A stretch of 32,922 bases of DNA from JBEBXQ01 sp040391535. GTDB taxonomy: Bacteria; Bacteroidota; Bacteroidia; Cytophagales; Spirosomataceae. The translations under genes and the position numbers were made by a program. The notes under the pieces are model-generated. The model saw only the letters and a list, made by a program, of their open reading frames with translations, ran no database searches and was not told the origin of the DNA. The stretch is taken from assembly GCA_040391535.1 (NCBI GenBank), contig JBEBXQ010000037.1, positions 1-32,922 on the forward strand, in the 5' to 3' direction. This document shows, one piece after another, positions 8,401 through 15,068 of this stretch (the stretch's first letter is position 1; every line of letters begins with the position of its first letter).

Positions 8401-9154
8401 TGAAGCCACAAAACTGTATAATGACGCTGTTAATCTGCTGTTGGATATTGTAAATGATAAAAGCCTCAAAGCCAATGCCGTTATCGGATTCTGGCCCGCA
8501 CAGTCGGTCGATGATGATATCATTATTGAAGCAGAGGGTCAGAAAGTAAGATTACATCATTTACGGCAGCAAAGCCAGAAGGCTCCCGGCTTACCCAACT
8601 ACTGCCTTTCTGACTTCATTGCACCTGTCAGCAGTGGAAAAACCGATTATGTTGGTGGTTTTGCCGTCACTGCGGGTATAGGTATAGAAGCCCTGATTGA
8701 GAAGTTTGAGAAACAATTTGATGACTATAACAGTATTATGGTAAAAGCCTTGGCCGACCGCCTTGTAGAAGCACTGGCAGAACTGATGCACGAACGTGTC
8801 AGAAAGGAATTCTGGGGTTATATAAAGGACGAGAATCTGAGTAACGAAGAACTGATTAAAGAAAAGTACCGGGGAATCAGGCCGGCGCCAGGGTATCCGG
8901 CATGCCCTGATCATACTGAAAAAAGGACTTTATTTGATCTCCTGAAAGCTGAAAAAACCGGAATCGAATTAACGGAAAGCTTTGCCATGTACCCTGCCAG
9001 CAGCGTAAGCGGATGGTATTTCTCTCATCCGGAAAGCCGGTATTTCCCGGTAGGTAAGATTTACCAGGACCAGGTAGAAGATTACGCCCGACGCAAAAAC
9101 ATGACGCTTGAAGAAACCGAACGCTGGCTTTCTCCTTTATTAGGCTACAAGTGA
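5447..9154 (+). CDS. metH: Methionine synthase, cobalamin-dependent
   Basis: 1235 residues from the ATG at 5447 (MSVIPDIRKIAKERILVLDG), close to the 1227 of the E. coli enzyme. It transfers a methyl group from methyltetrahydrofolate to homocysteine through cob(I)alamin in the cytoplasm. Domains in order: homocysteine/zinc domain with ligands Cys261 (VGLNCALG) and Cys324-Cys325 (GGCCGT); pterin-binding barrel starting near FVNIGERCNVTGS; cobalamin cap and binding domain with the DxHxxG motif DVHDIG, base-on His771; C-terminal activation domain that binds S-adenosylmethionine, with PASSVSGWYFSHPESRYF. All key residues are present, so the four-module enzyme looks intact. The in-frame GTG at 5426 and ATG at 5435 are possible earlier starts but would add only seven or four residues. 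It is divergent from the Lrp gene; no metF or cobalamin gene is adjacent. Confidence 0.97.
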   Translation: MSVIPDIRKIAKERILVLDGAMGTMIQRYKPTDEDYRGERFKDWHRDIKGNNDLLTLTRPDMIREIHAAYFEAGADIIETNTFSGTSIAMADYGMEELVYELNYESARLARLVADEFTTKEPAKPRFVAGSIGPTNRTASLSPDVNNPGYRAITFDQLVDAYYEQIKALTDGGCDLLLVETIFDTLNAKAALFAIDKFFDDARKGMVEILPSWRWINQETLPIMVSGTITDASGRTLSGQTTEAFLTSVSHLPLLSVGLNCALGADLMRPYIQILADKSPFLTSAHPNAGLPNEMGEYDESPEHMGHVIESFLQENLLNIVGGCCGTTPEHIEVIARLADKYSPRIKEKEEKALKLSGLEPVTFTSLSNFVNIGERCNVTGSKKFARLIRANDYDAALSIARDQVENGAQVIDVNMDEGMIDGVNAMTTFLNLIGSEPDIAKVPLMIDSSKWEVIEAGLKCVQGKAIVNSISMKEGEEKFKELAHTVLRYGAAVVVMAFDEEGQADNYERRIEICERAYKILTEDVGFPPEDIIFDPNILTVATGIEEHNNYAVDFINAVRWIKQNLPYARVSGGVSNVSFSFRGNDAVREWIHTAFLYHAIRAGLDMGIVNAGQIGIYDEIPKDVLVLVEDVLLNRHPDATEKLVNFAETVKDKGKVATGPDLTWRTLPVTERISHSLVKGITDYIEEDAEECRHLFSRPLEVIEGPLMDGMSIVGDLFGAGKMFLPQVVKSARVMKKAVAYLQPYIEAGKQEGSAVGKILLATVKGDVHDIGKNIVGVVLGCNNYEIIDLGVMVPTDKILNAAREHQVDIIGLSGLITPSLDEMVGVAKEMERQGFNTPLLIGGATTSRIHTAVKIDPNYSGPVIHVLDASRSVPIAGRLMQNTETQAQVLTEVKAEYAKIRVDHAKRGNEKPHISLEKARQNKAPVNWDSFEAVEPTFTGIRTFNDYSLSDIARYIDWTPFFQSWQLHGKYPAILKDPVVGSEATKLYNDAVNLLLDIVNDKSLKANAVIGFWPAQSVDDDIIIEAEGQKVRLHHLRQQSQKAPGLPNYCLSDFIAPVSSGKTDYVGGFAVTAGIGIEALIEKFEKQFDDYNSIMVKALADRLVEALAELMHERVRKEFWGYIKDENLSNEELIKEKYRGIRPAPGYPACPDHTEKRTLFDLLKAEKTGIELTESFAMYPASSVSGWYFSHPESRYFPVGKIYQDQVEDYARRKNMTLEETERWLSPLLGYK

Positions 9155-9155
9155 G

Positions 9156-9204
9156 CTGATTACAGACAGCGTGTACTTTCCTTGATGGTTAATCAGTATA
9201 TTTT
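9156..9204 (+). terminator. Possible metH terminator
   Basis: The arms CTGATTA (9156-9162) and TAATCAG (9190-9196) are exact complements and are followed by TATATTTTTT. They begin 2 bp after the metH stop codon. The 27-base loop is long, so this is a weak call. Confidence 0.35.
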
Positions 9205-9221
9205 TTAAACTTCTTTAAAAA

Positions 9222-9229
9222 ATATTTGA
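9222..9229 (+). promoter_or_regulatory. Possible -7 box for the FecR-like gene
   Basis: AATATTTG matches TAnnTTTG at seven of eight positions, about 90 bp before the start of the FecR-like gene. Transcription from here would place the inverted repeat at 9240-9291 in the leader RNA. No clear -33 element was identified. Confidence 0.3.
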
Positions 9230-9239
9230 GTAGAATATA

Positions 9240-9291
9240 ATGAATAGTTTCTTTGCTTATTTACAACAAAATAAACATAGAAACTATTCAT
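9240..9291. repeat. 13-bp perfect inverted repeat upstream of the FecR-like gene
   Basis: ATGAATAGTTTCT (9240-9252) is matched exactly by AGAAACTATTCAT (9279-9291), with a 26-bp AT-rich spacer. It ends 28 bp before the ATG at 9319. It may be an operator or a leader hairpin; there is no T-run after it, so it is not a standard terminator. Confidence 0.6.
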
Positions 9292-9318
9292 CATCAGACA
9301 ATTACAGCACTTGTCAAC

Positions 9319-9768
9319 ATGAAACCTTATACCCAATATACAGCAGAAGAACTGGCGGTGGAAAACCTTTTCATCCGCTGGGTGAAGTATCCTGACGATA
9401 CTTCGGTCAGCGCGTATTGGGAAGGGTGGGTAAAAAAGTTTCCTGAAAAAGTGAAGACCGTTGACATGGCAAGGCAGTTGGTTTTGCAGGCGTCTGAGAC
9501 GCCCGCTGAGTCGCTGACTACTGATGAGGTGAAAGGATTATGGGGGCGTATCCGCAACTCTGTAGAGATTCTGCCGGAAATAAAGCCTCTGGATCTTGAA
9601 TTGAAAATTGTTGCCCTCGACTGGTATTTTTACCGTTGGCTCGTCGCTGCCGTTGTTGTTGTGTTAATGACAGCTTTTTATCTGATTATCGGTACTTTTT
9701 TCGTCTCTTCCACAACTAACCTTCACCTGCCGGCATACCTGGAGAACCCCTACAGTATCACTCCCTGA
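9319..9768 (+). CDS. Short FecR-like (anti-sigma N-terminal domain) membrane protein
   Basis: 149 residues from the ATG at 9319 (MKPYTQYTAEELAVENLFIR). Residues about 10-60 resemble the cytoplasmic N-terminal domain of Bacteroidota FecR anti-sigma factors: F-I-R-W-V-K-Y-P-D, then YWEGWVKKFPEKVKTVDMARQLV. A single membrane segment follows at about 106-129 (WLVAAVVVVLMTAFYLIIG). After it only about 20 residues remain, whereas a usual FecR continues for some 200 residues with the periplasmic domain. The 70 bp to the next gene hold no continuation in another frame. No sigma-factor or TonB-receptor gene is adjacent. It may be a stand-alone cytoplasmic sigma-binding module or a truncated remnant. 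An earlier TTG start at 9253 is less likely because it falls in the inverted repeat region. Confidence 0.75.
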   Translation: MKPYTQYTAEELAVENLFIRWVKYPDDTSVSAYWEGWVKKFPEKVKTVDMARQLVLQASETPAESLTTDEVKGLWGRIRNSVEILPEIKPLDLELKIVALDWYFYRWLVAAVVVVLMTAFYLIIGTFFVSSTTNLHLPAYLENPYSITP

Positions 9769-9838
9769 TACATGTTTTCGCTTCTTGTTTTTCATTATAT
9801 TTACTGATATTTATCCATTAACACAATTGTAAATCCCT

Positions 9839-10291
9839 ATGAAAACGATTCTTACAATTTGTATTTCCCTGCTGGTATGCTCCGGGACATTGGCCCAGAG
9901 TGATGAATATTTCGGTAAAAAAATAAACGGGAAAGGGGCCGTTCCTGCCGCTGAGACAGTAACCATACTAGGCGATAAGGATCATATGAAGGCTAAAGTT
10001 ACAGGAACCGTTGAGTCGGTTTGTAAAGTAAAAGGATGCTGGATGAAAGTCGTGACCGTTAATGGCGAAACGATGCGGGTTACTTTTAAGGATTATGGTT
10101 TTTTTGTACCTAAAGATATTGTCGGAAAAACAGTGGTATTTGAAGGAGAGGCCAAAAAGAAAACCACCCCTGTAGAAGAATTGCAGCATTATGCCAGGGA
10201 TGCCGGAAAGAGCAGAGAGGAAATTGAAGCTATCAAAACTCCTCAGCAAGAAATTGTGTTCGTAGCTGACGGAGTTATTCTCAAAAAATAA
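9839..10291 (+). CDS. DUF4920 domain-containing exported protein
   Basis: 150 residues with a signal peptide (MKTILTICISLLVCSGTLA, cleavage near residue 19 or 20). The mature part has EYFGKKINGKGAVPA, then VTGTVESVCKVKGCWMKV with Cys62 and Cys67 set in a CxxxGCW arrangement, and VTFKDYGFFVPKDIVGKTVVFEGEA, the pattern of DUF4920. The fold is probably a small OB-like beta barrel and the two Cys could form a disulfide or bind a metal; neither is proven. Function is unknown. It stands alone on the plus strand and is convergent with the AIM24 gene, with a hairpin between them. Confidence 0.85.
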   Translation: MKTILTICISLLVCSGTLAQSDEYFGKKINGKGAVPAAETVTILGDKDHMKAKVTGTVESVCKVKGCWMKVVTVNGETMRVTFKDYGFFVPKDIVGKTVVFEGEAKKKTTPVEELQHYARDAGKSREEIEAIKTPQQEIVFVADGVILKK

Positions 10292-10296
10292 CAGAA

Positions 10297-10338
10297 GTGA
10301 AACGAAAGTACAGGACAGGTTCTGCATTTTCATTTCAC
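10297..10338. terminator. Hairpin between convergent DUF4920 and AIM24 genes
   Basis: GTGAAACGAAA (10297-10307) pairs with TTTCATTTCAC (10328-10338) with one C/A mismatch, and further partial pairing continues inward. It starts 6 bp after one stop codon and ends 9 bp before the other. A bidirectional terminator is the simplest reading, although T-runs are short. Confidence 0.5.
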
Positions 10339-10346
10339 ATTTGTAA

Positions 10347-11129
10347 TTATCTGTCTTCAAACAACGAACCGAATTTCCCGATAACGGAACCTGATTCTTT
10401 ATTTTTATTAGGACCGTTAACCGATAACCTGTCAATGAGTTTGGAAATAGGCATGGACTGAATCCAGCAACGCCCCGTTCCCCGAAGTGTTGCCAGAAAA
10501 AGGCCTTCTCCGCCAAAAATCATAGATTTCAGGTTACCTGACCGTTGAATATCAAAAGACAGGCTGGGTTCGAAAGCAACAACACAACCCGTATCAATAC
10601 GAAGGGTTTCATTATTGAGCCGGCGTTCCATCACTACACCACCAGCATGAATAAAAGCATGGCCGTCACCATGCAACCGTTGCAGAATAAAGCCCTCTCC
10701 GCCAAATAACCCCGAACCGATCCGCTGATTAAAATGAATCTTCATACTGGTCCCCATCGCCGCGCATAAAAATCCGTCTTTCTGCACGATAATTTCATTG
10801 CCGTAAATTTTTGCCAGATCCACCGGCACAATCGTCCCCGGATAAGGTGCCGCAAAAGCTACCTTTTGTTTACCATACCCCCGGTTGGTAAAGTGAGTCA
10901 TGAAAAGAGATTCGCCCGTAATCAAACGTGTACCCGCCTGAAATACCTTACCTAAAAAACCCTTGTCAGGCTCAGATCCGTCTCCCAGTTTGGTTTCAAA
11001 ATGAATACCTTCTTCCATATACAACATAGAACCTGCCTCCGCGATGACCGTCTCCCGCGGATCCAGTTCTACTTCCACTACCTGAATATCATCTCCAATG
11101 ATCTTATAATCAATTTCGTGTGATCTCAT
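10347..11129 (-). CDS. AIM24 / TIGR00266 family protein
   Basis: 260 residues. The sequence follows the TIGR00266/AIM24 pattern throughout: an early IDYKIIGDDIQVVEVELDPRETVIAEAGSMLYM segment, Gly-rich beta strands, GSGLFGGEGFILQRLHGDGHAFIHAGG in the middle, and a second GEGLFLATLRGTGRCWIQSMP near the end. The two repeated Gly-Glu-Gly halves suggest a pseudo-symmetric beta structure. No signal peptide or membrane segment is seen, so it should be cytosolic. The biochemical role of bacterial members is unknown; the yeast relative is a mitochondrial inner-membrane organisation factor. It lies 35 bp after the small acidic protein and is probably its operon partner. Confidence 0.9.
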   Translation of the reverse strand: MRSHEIDYKIIGDDIQVVEVELDPRETVIAEAGSMLYMEEGIHFETKLGDGSEPDKGFLGKVFQAGTRLITGESLFMTHFTNRGYGKQKVAFAAPYPGTIVPVDLAKIYGNEIIVQKDGFLCAAMGTSMKIHFNQRIGSGLFGGEGFILQRLHGDGHAFIHAGGVVMERRLNNETLRIDTGCVVAFEPSLSFDIQRSGNLKSMIFGGEGLFLATLRGTGRCWIQSMPISKLIDRLSVNGPNKNKESGSVIGKFGSLFEDR

Positions 11130-11164
11130 GACATCAATTGTTCAGAATTAAAGGTTATTATAAT

Positions 11165-11449
11165 TTATAAATCGTCTTCGTCGTCCGTTTCGATATCAAT
11201 ATCCAGATCCTCATCATCATCCTCACCAATAATCGCCTCGTCCGGAAAGTCATCTCTGCCAGGTACATCATCACGGTCTCTCAGCTTTTTATCATCCACA
11301 TTCTTATTCAGGAATTCATTGATCTTATCCATATCAAAACTGGTTACTATCTCGCCAAAAGAATTTATTTTGATATCAAAACCATCCAGATCTTTATGCA
11401 CCTTGGGCCTGGCATTTTTTTGCGAACCCGTTTGTTTTTTTTTAGACAT
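11165..11449 (-). CDS. Small acidic conserved hypothetical protein
   Basis: 94 residues from the ATG at 11449. The N-terminus is basic (MSKKKQTGSQKNARPKVHKD), the middle is LDGFDIKINSFGEIVTSFDMDKINEFLNKNV, and the last third is almost entirely Asp/Glu (EDDDEDLDIDIETDDEDDL). No catalytic motif is visible. The strong charge split suggests a binding or chaperone-like role, but no function can be assigned. An upstream in-frame start at 11542 would add 31 residues across the predicted promoter, so the shorter form is preferred. It is the first gene of a pair with the AIM24 protein. Confidence 0.8.
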   Translation of the reverse strand: MSKKKQTGSQKNARPKVHKDLDGFDIKINSFGEIVTSFDMDKINEFLNKNVDDKKLRDRDDVPGRDDFPDEAIIGEDDDEDLDIDIETDDEDDL

Positions 11450-11469
11450 GATTTTGCATTTAAGTTGTA

Positions 11470-11500
11470 CGAATTTAATCTGTTCGCGAGTGAATTGCAA
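11470..11500 (-). promoter_or_regulatory. Promoter of the acidic protein/AIM24 pair
   Basis: On the minus strand a TTG (11498-11500) is followed after 20 bp by TAAATTCG (11470-11477), seven of eight matches to TAnnTTTG. Transcription would start near 11463, about 14 bases before the ATG at 11449. Confidence 0.45.
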
Positions 11501-11659
11501 TGAATATTTAGCAAACGGTCCAAATACGGTACAAACTGTCATATCAGGATCATCTGTAAAACTGAAAAATATTTCGGCTCATTCCGGAAGGTATTAAACC
11601 AAAACAAACTATTATACGTTATCAAATGCAGTCATCTACTACCAATTCCTACTCAAACC

Positions 11660-12871
11660 ATGCACTCAAAACGATTTCCTATTTCCTTTATCCCTTATTC
11701 CAAACAGGCCCTTCTGATTGTCTTTACGCTTCTGTTCTTCTTTTCCTGTGAAAAAAGCAAACAAGATCCGGAGCCTGTTGATGAGTATCTCGTTTCTTCA
11801 GAAGAAGTCACCGAAATTCCGAAAGAAGCACTCGCCGCCCAACTAACCGAGCTTAGTCCGTTGCTGGGTGGTCTGGTTAAAAATTCTGTACAGGTAATGA
11901 GGATTACTTATAAAACCAAAAATATTGACGGCGACATCATTACTGCTTCAGGAGCTGTATTTATTCCTGTTACTGATGATCCTGCGGCTATGATCAGTGT
12001 ACAGCACGGGACCATTCTGAATGATGAAGAAGCTCCGTCCTATTTCTCTCCTCAATCCAGAGATGCTTCGTTCGGACCATTGTTCGGTGCATTAGGTTAT
12101 ATCCTTTCTTATCCTGATTATATCGGATACGGTGCTTCGAATGATCTCCTGCATCCTTATGAGCATCGTGAAAGTCTGGCGTCGGCTTCCCTTGATATGA
12201 TCCGTGCCACCAGGGAGCTGGTGAAAAAGAGGGCAGGCATTACCTGGAACAGCAAACTATACCTGGCCGGTTATTCTGAAGGAGGATATGCGTCGATGAG
12301 CCTGCTGAAAAAAATTGAAGAAGAAGCCAAAGCAGAGTTTGACCTGAAAGCAGCCAGCTGCGGGGCCGGGGCCTACGACAAAACTGCTTTCATGAATTAT
12401 ATAATTAATGAACCAACGGAAGGTATTGTATCCAATAACCGGCTTTATTTATGGGTTTTATTGAGTTATGACAGGATTTACGGCCTCAACCGAAGCATGT
12501 CAGCCTACTTTAAGGAACCTTATGCCACACAAATAGCACAAAATGGTATTCAGACAGAAATCAATATAAGTCTGCATTCTGTTTTCAATGAAACGTTTAT
12601 CAAGGGTATTAACGACGGGACAGATACTGAGTTTCTGAATGCTGTAAAAGATAATAATGTCTTTGACTGGAAGCCTGCAACACCCACCCTACTGGTTCAT
12701 GGAAATGCCGATAATACTGTTTTTTACTTCAACAGTGTAAACACCTATAATGCCATGAAGGCACGGGGGGCAGAAAACGTGACACTGCACACCGTAGAAG
12801 GGGGTACGCATGCCACTACCATTGAAACTTATCTGCTACAATCTTATTTCTTTTTCGAAAACAACAAATAA
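11660..12871 (+). CDS. Secreted alpha/beta-hydrolase lipoprotein (lipase/esterase-like)
   Basis: 403 residues. The signal QALLIVFTLLFFFSC carries a lipobox-like end at Cys30, followed by EKSKQDPEP. The body is an alpha/beta-hydrolase fold: oxyanion region near VQHGTILNDEE, nucleophile Ser206 in GYSEGG, candidate Asp351 in HGNADNTV and His384 in EGGTH. The YPDYIGYGAS motif before the nucleophile is typical of secretory lipase-like or peptidase-like members. It probably hydrolyses esters at the cell surface; the substrate is unknown. It is a single-gene unit, ended by the hairpin at 12992-13025. Confidence 0.87.
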   Translation: MHSKRFPISFIPYSKQALLIVFTLLFFFSCEKSKQDPEPVDEYLVSSEEVTEIPKEALAAQLTELSPLLGGLVKNSVQVMRITYKTKNIDGDIITASGAVFIPVTDDPAAMISVQHGTILNDEEAPSYFSPQSRDASFGPLFGALGYILSYPDYIGYGASNDLLHPYEHRESLASASLDMIRATRELVKKRAGITWNSKLYLAGYSEGGYASMSLLKKIEEEAKAEFDLKAASCGAGAYDKTAFMNYIINEPTEGIVSNNRLYLWVLLSYDRIYGLNRSMSAYFKEPYATQIAQNGIQTEINISLHSVFNETFIKGINDGTDTEFLNAVKDNNVFDWKPATPTLLVHGNADNTVFYFNSVNTYNAMKARGAENVTLHTVEGGTHATTIETYLLQSYFFFENNK

Positions 12872-12991
12872 TGCCGGTACCGGTAGAGGAGTATTGACTG
12901 CGGGTGCCGGGCAGAATCAATACCTAATTATTAGAAAAGGTGGCACTCACCCTCTTTTTCTTCGTAGGTTTCCGGCTCCACCATACACAGA

Positions 12992-13025
12992 ATCAGTGCG
13001 AAAACCCGTTAGTTTTCGCACTGAT
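12992..13025. terminator. Strong hairpin between convergent genes
   Basis: The arms ATCAGTGCGAAAAC (12992-13005) and GTTTTCGCACTGAT (13012-13025) pair perfectly over 14 bp with a 6-base loop. The stem ends 19 bp before the 3' end of the minus-strand gene. There is no long T-run, but the position between two convergent genes supports bidirectional termination or transcript-end protection. Confidence 0.65.
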
Positions 13026-13044
13026 CAATCATTTATAAGTAACC

Positions 13045-13530
13045 TTAAAGTACAGTAGAAGAAGTATCAGCTCCTTCCAGTTCAGGTAAAGGCTGAGATT
13101 CCAGCTGGGGAGTGTCCTTATATTCGGGTTCAATACCCGGAATGTAATTCCGCTGACCGGCAACAGGAAGCACTTCTACTTCCGTTACAAAATATTGTGT
13201 CTCTCCGTTCCAGGGAAGCTTAAAGAACTTTTCCTGATACGTTAATGACACCCTTCGGCCTGTTTTAATGGCAAGCTCGAGATTTTCAATCGCTTTTTCA
13301 TTTCCGGCATTAACAGAGAAGCGCCAGAGTGTTGCACTCAATGTACCTTCTCCTTCAGAAATTCCGCCGATTTTAAGCTCTCCTTCATAGGTTTTGAATA
13401 CATAACCCTGCTTACTGAGGCGAAGCACAAAACCTCCCTGCTTTCCTTCACTATAATAACCAAAGGTTACATACCAGATAAGCCCAAGGATTATCAGCAG
13501 AAATACAATTAGGAAAGTCCATTTACGCAT
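13045..13530 (-). CDS. Conserved single-pass membrane protein, function unknown
   Basis: 161 residues. One membrane segment at about residues 4-24 (WTFLIVFLLIILGLIWYVTFG), then a domain of about 100 residues with GGFVLRLSKQGYVFKTYEGELKIGG, SATLWRFSVNAG and SLTYQEKFFKLPWNGETQYFV, and an acidic, Pro/Glu-rich tail. Similar Bacteroidota proteins are sometimes labelled 6-phosphogluconate dehydrogenase in databases, but no such enzyme motif is present here. It lies 60 bp after the ABC permease gene on the same strand and is probably co-transcribed. No function is proposed. Confidence 0.82.
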   Translation of the reverse strand: MRKWTFLIVFLLIILGLIWYVTFGYYSEGKQGGFVLRLSKQGYVFKTYEGELKIGGISEGEGTLSATLWRFSVNAGNEKAIENLELAIKTGRRVSLTYQEKFFKLPWNGETQYFVTEVEVLPVAGQRNYIPGIEPEYKDTPQLESQPLPELEGADTSSTVL

Positions 13531-13590
13531 GATGATACAGTGTTTGATTAAGGCCGGAAATATACGACGATTTTCTAAAATTCAACGCAG

Positions 13591-14832
13591 TTACTTTGCT
13601 CTCATAGCAATTACAGGGTCAAGTTTTGAAGCCATAAATGCCGGAATAATCCCTGACAACACGCCGATAATACTCGAAACACCCAAACCCAGCATGATAT
13701 TTCCCAGCGACATGCTTACCTGAAAAGTTCCCATCGGGATAAACGACAAAGCATACACCAGCAGAATACCAACCCCTCCGCCCACAAGACTTAGCAATAC
13801 GGCTTCGAACAGAAACTGGAACAGGATAAAAAAGTTTTTGGCTCCCAGTGATTTCTGAATCCCGATCAGGTTGGTTCGTTCTTTCACTGAAACAAACATA
13901 ATATTGGCGATACCAAAGCCTCCCACCAAAATAGAAAAGCTACCGATCACCCATCCGGCAATACTCAATACGGCAAACAGACCGCTGATGGCCTGCGACG
14001 CTGCTTCAGGTCGGTTGAGCGAAAAGTTACTTATATCACGGGGTTTCAATCCGCGCTTGGTACGCATCAGTCCAATAATTTCCGCTTCCAGTTCTTCGAG
14101 TCCCTCATCATATTCATATCCTTTCACAACAAGACTGGGGCTTGCCCGTCGGGTATGATACATTTTGGCAAATGATCCGAACGGAATAAAACATTTAATA
14201 TCGGGATCTCCGTCAAAATCAACCAGACTTTTCCCTTTCTTTTCCTGTACGCCCAAAACCACAAAGGTATTACCTGAAATTTTGAATGATTTCCCCAGCG
14301 GGTCCTGCCCGGGAAACAGTGTTTCCGCGACTTCAGAGCCAACAATGGCATAATTACGGGAAGCGTCAATCTCATTCTGCATGAAATAACGGCCTGTTTC
14401 TACCGGAATTTCTGTAATCTGATTGTAATCATAAGTAATCCCGAAAACAGTGGATTGCATACTATTGGAGCCATTCTTAATAATGATCTCTCCCCGTGCA
14501 TCCATGGCAGCTACCGCTGCGGCATTTTCCAGATTGTCATGCAGATAACGAAATTCTGAATAAGTAGGATTGGGCCACTGAAAATATTTCCACCATTCAT
14601 ATTCTCCTCCGAAACCCCACGGCCATTTCTGTACATAAATCACTTTATCTCCGATAAAACTAAGGCTGTCCTTTATACTGCGCTCCAGTGAGTCTACAAT
14701 CGTAAAAACAGCTACAATGGCGAAAATACCGACCGTAACGCCCAGTAAAGAAAGCATTGTCCGCAACAGGTTCGAACGTAATGCCTGCCAGGCAAAACGG
14801 AAACTCTCAAGAAGCTGACGGAGAAGAATCAT
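13591..14832 (-). CDS. MacB/FtsX-type ABC transporter permease
   Basis: 413 residues. An N-terminal membrane helix (residues about 20-45, NLLRTMLSLLGVTVGIFAIVAVF), a large periplasmic MacB-PCD-like domain (about 46-285), and three C-terminal helices in the FtsX arrangement, with GFGIANIMFVSVKERTNLIGIQKSLGAK between the first two. This is the architecture of MacB-type mechanotransmission permeases used for lipoprotein, antibiotic or peptide handling. No ATPase gene is adjacent, so the partner must be encoded elsewhere. The neighbour on the same strand is the small membrane protein at 13045-13530. The exact substrate is unknown. Confidence 0.92.
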   Translation of the reverse strand: MILLRQLLESFRFAWQALRSNLLRTMLSLLGVTVGIFAIVAVFTIVDSLERSIKDSLSFIGDKVIYVQKWPWGFGGEYEWWKYFQWPNPTYSEFRYLHDNLENAAAVAAMDARGEIIIKNGSNSMQSTVFGITYDYNQITEIPVETGRYFMQNEIDASRNYAIVGSEVAETLFPGQDPLGKSFKISGNTFVVLGVQEKKGKSLVDFDGDPDIKCFIPFGSFAKMYHTRRASPSLVVKGYEYDEGLEELEAEIIGLMRTKRGLKPRDISNFSLNRPEAASQAISGLFAVLSIAGWVIGSFSILVGGFGIANIMFVSVKERTNLIGIQKSLGAKNFFILFQFLFEAVLLSLVGGGVGILLVYALSFIPMGTFQVSMSLGNIMLGLGVSSIIGVLSGIIPAFMASKLDPVIAMRAK

Positions 14833-14892
14833 AAATTACCCGTTTGGTTTCGAACTGTTCTCTGTAAAATTACATGACACGAATGTACAAAC

Positions 14893-14905
14893 ATCTGTAA
14901 CAGAT
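14893..14905. promoter_or_regulatory. Short palindrome upstream of the permease gene
   Basis: ATCTGT-A-ACAGAT is a perfect 13-bp palindrome, 61 bp upstream of the permease ATG, in a 236-bp divergent region with the ggt gene. It may be an operator; no clear TTG/TAnnTTTG pair was found for either gene. The remainder of the region is AT-rich and otherwise featureless. Confidence 0.25.
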
Positions 14906-15068
14906 TAAAAGAAAATGGGATAAATGGGAAATAGGCTATATAAGCAGTGCTAAAATTACTGTTCAATAATTTTTTAAATTTAAACATAGTTCTCGTACAT
15001 TTAAATCTGCTGGTGCAATTTTCCCGTCGCAGGACTTTAAAAGCGAAATTTTACAATAGAATATTTAT

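Noticed and set aside
9968..10516. 182-codon minus-strand frame over DUF4920 and its 3' region
   Set aside because: It overlaps two better-supported genes in other frames and has an irregular composition without domains.
12810..13058. 82-codon plus-strand frame at the end of the lipase-like gene
   Set aside because: It overlaps the end of the hydrolase gene and runs through the terminator hairpin; no protein-like pattern.
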